Origin: Pectinophora gossypiella
Taxonomy: Eukaryota > Arthropoda > Insecta > Lepidoptera > Gelechiidae
Length of the DNA stretch: 64,000 nt
Assembly (NCBI RefSeq): GCF_024362695.1
Contig: NC_065413.1
Location: forward strand, 15,225,511-15,289,510
Reading direction: 5' to 3'
Shown here piece after piece: positions 36,393 to 45,300 of the stretch. Position 1 is the first letter of the stretch. The number at the start of each line of letters is the position of its first letter. The notes under the pieces were generated by a model. That model searched no databases. It saw nothing but the letters and a program-made list of their open reading frames with translations, and was not told the origin of the DNA. Both the position numbers and the translations under genes were made by a program.

Positions 36393-39300
36393 GTAATAGA
36401 GGTGGGCAAAGTATCAAAATTATTATTTTGTTAACTCTGTAGTGAACTTATTTCTGATATATGTAATTTAAATTGTGTAGACTGACCATCACGGTACTTA
36501 TTTTGTTTTTGTAACTATAAAATAAAACATTTTAGTTCAAAACTTTCTGTAATATCCTACTACCAACTTCTGAAATTTTGTTCACTTTATAATGTTAACA
36601 AAATTGATACTTTGTTAAACTTATTTGTGTTTATTATCTGATTGAAAGTGTTATGATTTTCTTTTTAATGACAGTACACCTGCATTTATTTCCCATCAAT
36701 ATGATCAAGAAGACCCATTTATCGCTGTCATCGAAGTTGTAGTGTGTAATACACCACAAACTTAGTCAAACGTGATACTTTTTACAAAATGTGAAAACTA
36801 AAATTTTCAAAGGAATTTGTATGGAAATTCTGCTTTGAGATCAGTGATGTGCCGATTCCAGGAATATTCCCAAAGTGGGAATGTTCCCGTTGTAAAACTC
36901 TAATACTTAAGACGCTGCCTGCTCTTCTTTTTCAAATTGCTCTTGTACTCTGGTCTACGTTTGTATTGGTTGTGAGGTCATCAAAAAGTGGTCAAAATAA
37001 AACCAGTATTATGTAATGAAGAAAAGAAGAAATAAAAACGGTCAAGGAAGAAATCAAAAGTAATATATCAAAGTACAAAAACAGGCTGGAAAACCACCCA
37101 AATGAAATGGCAGTGGAGCTAATGAGAAACCCAAACAAATTTTTGAGACTGAAGAGGAAAGCGCCACAAGATTTAATTAAGTAACCATTTAAAAAATTTA
37201 AAAAATTAAATTAAAAGAGGAGTAACAAAAAAAATGTAATGAAGAGAACGTAACGAGACAAACAATGTTTAAAATTATTATTTACACGTGAACATGGTAC
37301 TCATTGTTTATTATTGTTATTACTTCAGGTCTAGTAGCAGCAGCATTTGCGTCACTAAACACCCCGGAGTCAGCAGAGACAAAGAGGCCGAGTCCGAAGT
37401 CGGCGAAGCTGAGTCGGCTACAGCAGCTTGACAACCAGATCCTGAAGGCAACTGACATCAACAGCCTACTACTTGTAGCTGAAAACCCTGTTGTATCCCG
37501 GAGACATGCTTTGAAGGTAGTTTTATGTATAACTTATTTATTTCAGGATTAGGGTATTAATGGGTTTTTCTTACATGTAAATATAGTTTTATGGCCGTTC
37601 CACATTTATATTATATGTTAGTTCTGTATATTTTTAATGATAATTTAAGGTTTATATATTATGTTAAAAAAAAAAATAAAATAAAAAAAAAAAATGTTAC
37701 AATAAGTCCATAATAAAGGCTATATCTATCTATCTATCTATATTATGTTGGCAGTGGTTGGTTGGCAGAGCCACTATCATGTAAAAGGATTATATTTTCT
37801 GGTTGACCAATCCCTTGCCTAAGGGATAGGTACACGAAAGCACCTATGAAGCTGGCATGATCACTCAGGATATTCAAAGCCTCATTAAAAATTAGAAAAA
37901 TATATATATTATGTTATAGCTAGTATTGTCCGATCTCTACACAAAGGTTTATCTCCACTCTTCACCTTTATGATGTCTAAAGTTTCAGAAGATTCTGGAT
38001 TATCATACATATTTCAGAGAGTACGAGTCAAACTTCATTTATATTATGTTTTGTTGTGATATATTGCCTATTATGTACTTGTGATATTGATATGATACTA
38101 AACAGTCATTTATTTCTCTTCCAGATGGTATCAGTATTATCAGAATGGTCGAGTTCAAACAAAGTGAAGCTTGCAGAGTTCGAGAAAGACCCCCGGTTTC
38201 TGAAGCTGTGCCGTATACTCGCTCGGACACCTACAGCACATGCTATGAGCTCGCTGACCATGGCAGAAGACCTGAGCACGGTGCTGGGCATCACAGGTGA
38301 TGATGAGGCTGCCCGGCTCATCATGAACCTCTCCATGCCGCAGATGGTTAAGGTTATTATCCAGTTTCCTTAATATTACGCGTAATAAATATGGTCATAG
38401 TTAAACAAAAGTCGGTAGTGCATCGCGCTGTGATAACTCCGTTAGCGCGTTTCAGAGCCGATAAGCGCCATCTCTGTTGTGTGGGCGGAACTAACTGGTC
38501 AATTAGATAGGCTTGTACAACTATAACAACCAATATTGAAGTGAATCTGTTATTAATACTAGGTTAAGCTTTTTGTTACTAACAAAATATGGACTAGTTT
38601 CCGAAATAAATATTTTGAATTTGAAGTCAGTCACCCATCTTACCATCCACACGAAAAGAAGAAGCAGCTACTCTTCCACATCACAATGTAAAAGCTGCCA
38701 CAAAGATTGTGTCTTCTCTAATATGATGCAGCATTATATGATCACCTATCATTAAATCCATCTTTTAACTTCCTATCATAACGGCATCCGTGGTCCAGTG
38801 GTTGAGCGTTGGGCTCACGATCCGGAGGTCCCGGGTTCGAATCCCGGTGGGGACATATCACAAATATCACTTTGTGATCCCTAGTTTGGTTAGGACATTA
38901 CTGGCTGATCACCAGATTGTCCGAAAGTAAGATGATCCGTGCTTCGGAGGGCACGTTAAGCCGTTGGTCCCGGTTACTACTTACTGATGTAAGTAGGTAG
39001 TCGTTACATGAGCCATGTCAGGGGCCTTTGGCGGCTCAATAGTAACCCTGACACCAGGGTTGATGAGGTTGGTAATTCACCTTACAACCCACACGATAGA
39101 AGAAGAAGAACTTCCTATCAACAGTGGCTGTAAGTTGTCTTTGATTGCTTGTGGCTGTGCCCACATAGCTCAGGCGTCAGTATATGTATGTATGTTATTC
39201 TTTGCTCGCAGGTAATGAAAGCCCTGCACCAGAAGGGTCGCCGCAGCACGCCGCTGCTGCGCGCGTTGTCGCACAACATCACCAAACAGCCCGAGATCAT

Positions 39301-42300
39301 CGACCTCAAGAAATCAGCTGATCTTCTCTTCTGTATGTCCTCCCTCAACTTTCCTGACCCTTTGTTGCTGGACAGGATATGCAAGTAGGTGGACGAAATA
39401 GTTTTTAATAATACTTTTAGAATTATTTTTAACTTTCTAGCGAGTAAAATAAGTTCGTCACCTATTGGTGATAATCGCGCTAATTGGTGATAGTGTGACT
39501 AGGGATCTACGATCCAACGGTGTTATGTTGGAAGTTGTATATATGCGACTTGCTGTGTAAACTTCGATATCGCGTTTCACGACTGCTTCAAGACTGCATT
39601 ATTGAATGTGGCGCCATCTGTTGCATGTGGGCGGAACCAGCTGGCCAACTAGTTGGGTCCGCCACAGTAGAAAGGCGGCCACAATAGGCCGTATATGCAA
39701 GTATTGAGTGCTATTTGAGTTTTCTAGTTGAAGCTAATTTATTTTTCAATTAACGAGAATTATTATTATATTTCGAGCTATAAACTGTTGAATTCGACTC
39801 TATGAGTTCGAATTCATGTTTAGGTCATAGATAATTGATATCACGTGGTTTCCAGGATTTGTCCCCAGTTAATAGGCTCGCCCCCTATTACATGGGACTT
39901 AAACATAGCTGGCGTGTAGTGGGTATATAAAGGGTGTTAGTGACATCGTAACGAAAACTTTGAGGGATGATTCAGACCATGATTCTGAGTTGATATCAAG
40001 TGGAATTTTCCGTCGGAAAAGTATGGAACTGACATACAGGCGATCCTGAAAACCATTATATCAATTATTTATGTTATACATCCACTACTCGCCAGCTATG
40101 TTTAAGTCCGTGTAATAGGGGGCTCCCCCCCCCCCTCAAAAAAAAAGAAAAAGTAATATGCTTCGGAAGGCACGCTAAGCCGTTGGTGCCGGGCTACTAA
40201 CCCAAACACCTCCACCCACCCGCACTAGAGCAGCGTGGTGGAGTATGCTCCATACCCCCTCCGGTTGATTGAGGGGACGCCTGTGCCCAGCAGTGGGACA
40301 TGTATAGGCGAGTCTATTAACTGGGCAATGGACAAATCCTGGAAACCACATGTTATCAATTATCTATGTTTTATCGGGTGATCAACTTATGAAAACCCTA
40401 AATTAACTGTGATATTTTCCTCAACAGCGACGTAATAGAGAGTCTACCATCAAACCAGGATAGGCCAGCAGTAGTGAACTCAGTCCTCATCTCCCTGGGG
40501 CTCCTGAAGTACCGCCACGAACAGTGCCTCACAGCTCTGTGTGACTGGATGAGGTCACATATGGACATCTGTCGAGCGAGTGATGTCGCCTCCGCCGTCG
40601 TCACCTTGGCTACACTCGACTTCACCCCGCCCGAGAGCGATGCCTTGTTTAAGGTAAGTTTCCCAAAATCAAACGTCATTGACATAATCTAGGGACTCAA
40701 GCCATGAACAACGCCTCACAGCTCTGTGTGACTGGATGAGGTCACATATGGACATCTGTCGAGCGAGTGATGTCGCCTCCGCCGTCGTCACCTTGGCTAC
40801 ACTCGACTTCACCCCGCCCGAGAGCGATGCCTTGTTTAAGGTAAGTTTCCCAAAATCAAACGTCATTGACATAATCTAGGGACTCAAGCCATGAACAACG
40901 CCTCACAGCTCTGTGTGACTGGATGACGTCACATATGGACATCTGTCGAGCGAGTGATGTCGCCTCCGCCGTCGTCACCTTGGCTACACTCGACTTCACC
41001 CCGCCCGAGAGCGATGCCTTGTTTAAGGTAAGTTTCCCAAAATCAAACGTCATTGACATAATCTAGGGACTCAAGCCATGAACAACGCCTCACAGCTCTG
41101 TGTGACTGGATGACGTCACATATGGACATCTGTCGAGCGAGTGATGTCGCCTCCGCCGTCGTCACCTTGGCTACACTCGACTTCACCCCGCCCGAGAGCG
41201 ATGCCTTGTTTAAGGTAAGTTTCCCAAAATCAAACGTCATTGACATAATCTAGGGACTCAAGCCATGAACAACGCCTCACAGCTCTGTGTGACTGGATGA
41301 CGTCACATATGGACATCTGTCGAGCGAGTGATGTCGCCTCCGCCGTCGTCACCTTGGCTACACTCGACTTCACCCCGCCCGAGAGCGATGCCTTGTTTAA
41401 GGTAAGTTTCACAAAATCACACGTCATAATCAATTCAATTCAATTCATTTATTTGCAAATAACCAATCATATACATCAGATGCAAATTAATATTAAGTTA
41501 ATTAAGGTAACAATAGGTAATCATATACATCAGATGCAAATTAATATTAAGTTAATTAAGGTAACAATAGGTAATCATATACATCAGATGCAAATTAATA
41601 TTAAGTTAATTAAGGTAACAATCGGTCCTGGGTTCGATTCTCGATGGGGACATATCATGATGATCCGGGCTTCGGAAGGCACGTTAAGCCGTTAGCCTTG
41701 GTTACTACTTACTAATGAAAGTACGAAGTCATTACTTGAGCCATGTCAGGGGCCTTTGGCGGCTGAATAGTAACCCTGACACCAGGGTTGATGAGGTTGG
41801 TAATCCACCTCATAACCCACACGTTAAGATTTTTTTTAAACAAGACAGGGTATGGTTTTTGTTGGCATGTTTAATTCTACATTTACTACAAAATGGTATC
41901 AAATAATAGGCGCAAGTTAGGTACTGGCAGAATATCAGTGTTGGTGAGATTGGGTACTCGTACCATACTCTTAGCAACAATATGCTGAGTCAGTCCCATT
42001 TCCCTGGGCAGTGTTGGCTACTAGTCATAAATTGTTAATCTTAATTTATGTAAGAACTTTTGTATCAAAAATCAGAATCATTTATTCAACGTAATTATCA
42101 TGGATAAACTTGTTGAAGGTCAGTGTAACATTTTTGAATTTACGTCATTTCGCAAGGTGTTTTGGCTGAGAAGTAATGACAAGAAACTGCAACAGCAACA
42201 CATCTTTTAAATCAATGAGGGTATAGATTACAAGTTATTTAATAACTATAGAAACACATTCAATACCAGACATTTTTATCATTTAGGTAATAATTAACCT

Positions 42301-45300
42301 TATAAAAAGTTTTTTTCAATAAAGTAAGCTTCACATGAGCTTTAAATTTATTTTCTGACGAATTTAAAATATTATCTGGTATTTTATTGTAAAAATGTAT
42401 ACATAACCCCAAAAAAGATGAATTTAATTTACTTAATCTAGAATTTTGAATAACATTTTGAATAGTGTAACCTTCACTGTTTTCGGAATATAGTTTATTC
42501 TAATATAAACTGCCTATATACGTCCCACTGCTGAGCACAGGCCTCCCCTCAATCAAACGGAGGGGGTATGGAGCATACTCCACCACGCTGCTCCACTGCG
42601 GGTTGGTGGAGGTGTTTTTACGGCTAATAGCCGGGACCAACGGCTTAACGTGCCCTCCGAAGCACGGAATCATCTTACTTTTTCGGACAATCAGGTGATT
42701 CAAACCTGAAAAGTCCTTACCAAACAAAGGACAGTCTCACAAGGTGATTTCGACAATGTCCCCATCAGGAATCGAACCCGGACCTCCAGATGGTGAGCCT
42801 AACGCTCTAACCACTAGACCATGGAGGCTGTCAATAGTTAGTAAGCAATAGTATAGTTTATTCTATTCTACGTATATTATTCTATATTCAATTCTGTCCA
42901 TAGGCGGCACAGCAACTAAAAGAGGAAGAGATGGCCAAGTCCTCAGCGTGGCTGGACCTGGTGTTCTCCCTGCTGACGTTGAACAAAGCTGAGCCGGCGC
43001 ACCTCATTTCTACGCTCAAACCGGAGTTCATCGACAAACTGCTTTCCGCTGGAGGTAAAGAGCCGTTCTTCTTCTTCTTATCGTGTCGATGGCAAGCAAA
43101 ATAGTATCGGCCCAAAACTTGGCAACAAGTATGGCGCTATCTGCAGCGCTCATCAGAACCTCCCGCGTGCAGGTGTTCGGGCACGCAGGACACGATGTAA
43201 GATGTTCCATCGTTTGGGGAACAGTGCCGCACTTGCACTTTATGTCCGAGCCATCCGAGAAACCCCACCTAAACAAATTGTCCTTACTTCGGCCCACCTG
43301 AGTCCGAAGTCTATTTGGAGACTTCCAGGTAAGCCAAAGCAAAGAGCCGTTAATTCATCATCATTGTCTGTCCCTAGCATTGTCCCGTTTTTCACAGGGT
43401 GCGCTAACCTAACCTGAAGATTTCACAGGTCCGGTTTTTTACAGAAGCGACTGCCTGTGTGACCTTCCAACCCGCGAAGAGCAAATCAGCCCAATGCATG
43501 TTAGGTCACATACCTCCCAAAAAGTAATTCTCGGGAATGTGGGTTTCCTCACGATGTTTTCCTTCACCACTGAGCACGTTATAATCATATATGATCTAAA
43601 CATGAATTCGAAAACAAATTCGACAATCATTGGTTATTACTGGATTTGAACCTGCGAACCTCAAAGTGAGAGGCAAGCGTTCTGCGAACTGGGAAACCAT
43701 GATTCCACAAAACAAAACCACACGTTTGACAAAATAATATATATTTATGTAGTTTACGGAAGGCAAGAGGGAAACCACTGCCCTATGTTTCCCTAAAAAG
43801 TGGCATGGAGAATGCTACACCGACAAGAGCGTCGCTGTTAAATTTAATGATGAAGAAAAAATTACTATTAAAGTGTAACTACTTGAGATTCAATAATAGA
43901 GCTGGTTTTCTCTTCGCGAGTTGGAAGGTCAGACAGGTCACATACCTCCGAAAATTTCCAACCCGCGAAGGGAAAGCCAGCCCAATACATGTTAGATCAC
44001 ATACCTCCCAAAAAGTAATTCTCGGGAATGTGGGTTTCCTCACGATGTTTTCCTTCAACGCTGAGCACGTGATAATCATTTATGATCCAAACGTGAATTC
44101 GAAAACGAATTCGACGTGCATTGGTTTAGGCCTGTGCTGGGCTTCGAACCTGCGACCTTAAAGTGAGAGGCAAGCGTTCCATCAATTGAGCTACCACGGC
44201 TCGTAAAGATCCATTAAGTATTACGAAAAAAATATATGATGTTTAGTAGTAGAGTTGGAAAAGGATGACCTAGGCGTACATACAGCGATCAGTGAGGTTC
44301 TGTGCAGATTTAATGCGTTAATTACCTATTTTCTTACTGCTCGGGTACATGCTGTTGCACACTAAAACGCACACAACTAGAGTGCACTAAGACATTTATC
44401 CATTTATGTATCATAGCTGGCGCGTAGTGCTTATATACTATACAAATCTGCTTACCCTTTCGGGGACACAGGCGTGATACAGGGATGTTATGGATATGAA
44501 ATTTCGGATACGGATTGGATATGGATATAAGAATGATTATTATACCGGACACGGTTACGGATAGCTACGGACAATAAATTATTTCGGATAATCCGTTAGT
44601 TTCAGATAATTTAGGTTACGGATATATATTTTTTTAAGGAATTTCAAAAGTAAAACCTACAAATAAGTAATTTTTATTTTATTTTATTTTATTATAAAGT
44701 GGTTTTATTTATAACGACAAGTTATAATGTTATATAATTACGACAAAAGAAGAAAAAAAAACAAATAATACGCGAGCCTTGTGTGTCGGCATTGGCAGCG
44801 GTCGCTATCCAATATTATCCGAAACGTTTATTTCGGATTCGGTTACGGTTATTTTATTATATCGGATATCCGATAGTTACGGGTACGGTTACGGAGCTCC
44901 CTAACATCCTTGGCGGGATATTATGTTGTGTTATACATTTGCAATTTTGTTTCTAGAAATCCCGATCCCATCCCGCCGCAAACTAATGATAATAGACGCG
45001 TACGTGTTAGCCACCTGCGGTGCGCAGGCGCCGCGCCTGCCGGAGGACGTGTGCGTAGGAGTGCCGCTACTGCACACCAAGGAGAAGGCTCTATACGTGC
45101 ACAGCATCATGGACACCTTCAAGAGTCTGGTCTCCGCTGACTCCTTCTTGAAGCGGGAGTGTAACTCCAACATGGGGTTCTTGTATGGTGAGTGAAGAAA
45201 AAGTTAAGAGAATGTTCTGGAAACTTAAAAGAGAATGTTCTGGGTTCTTAAGAGATAATGCTACGACTAAGTTCCCCATAAATAATATAGATCGCGTTTT

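Larger units (their letters stand above)
39825..40368. mobile_element. Fold-back element in intron 4, itself invaded twice
   Basis: The left arm at 39825-39925 (CATAGATAATTGATATCACG, GTTTCCAGGATTTGTCC, CTGGCGTGTAGTGGGTATAT) reappears inverted at 40072-40136 and 40307-40368. Half of MITE M2 (39930-40025) lies between the arms and a SINE B fragment (40150-40306) splits the right arm. A C/A-rich slippery tract is at 40128-40146. Confidence 0.8.

Noticed and set aside
38779..38850. tRNA gene-like boxes A and B at many SINE heads (also 11058, 14797, 27023, 27548, 63818)
   Set aside because: Each is followed by SINE body and tail and lacks a convincing cloverleaf with acceptor pairing, so they are SINE heads, not tRNA genes.
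40669..41433. Repeated 67-codon open frames on the minus strand of the array
   Set aside because: They are antisense shadows of the conserved exon copies.
40526..41434. CRISPR-like direct repeats
   Set aside because: The 187-bp units are contiguous, contain a host exon and have no unique spacers.
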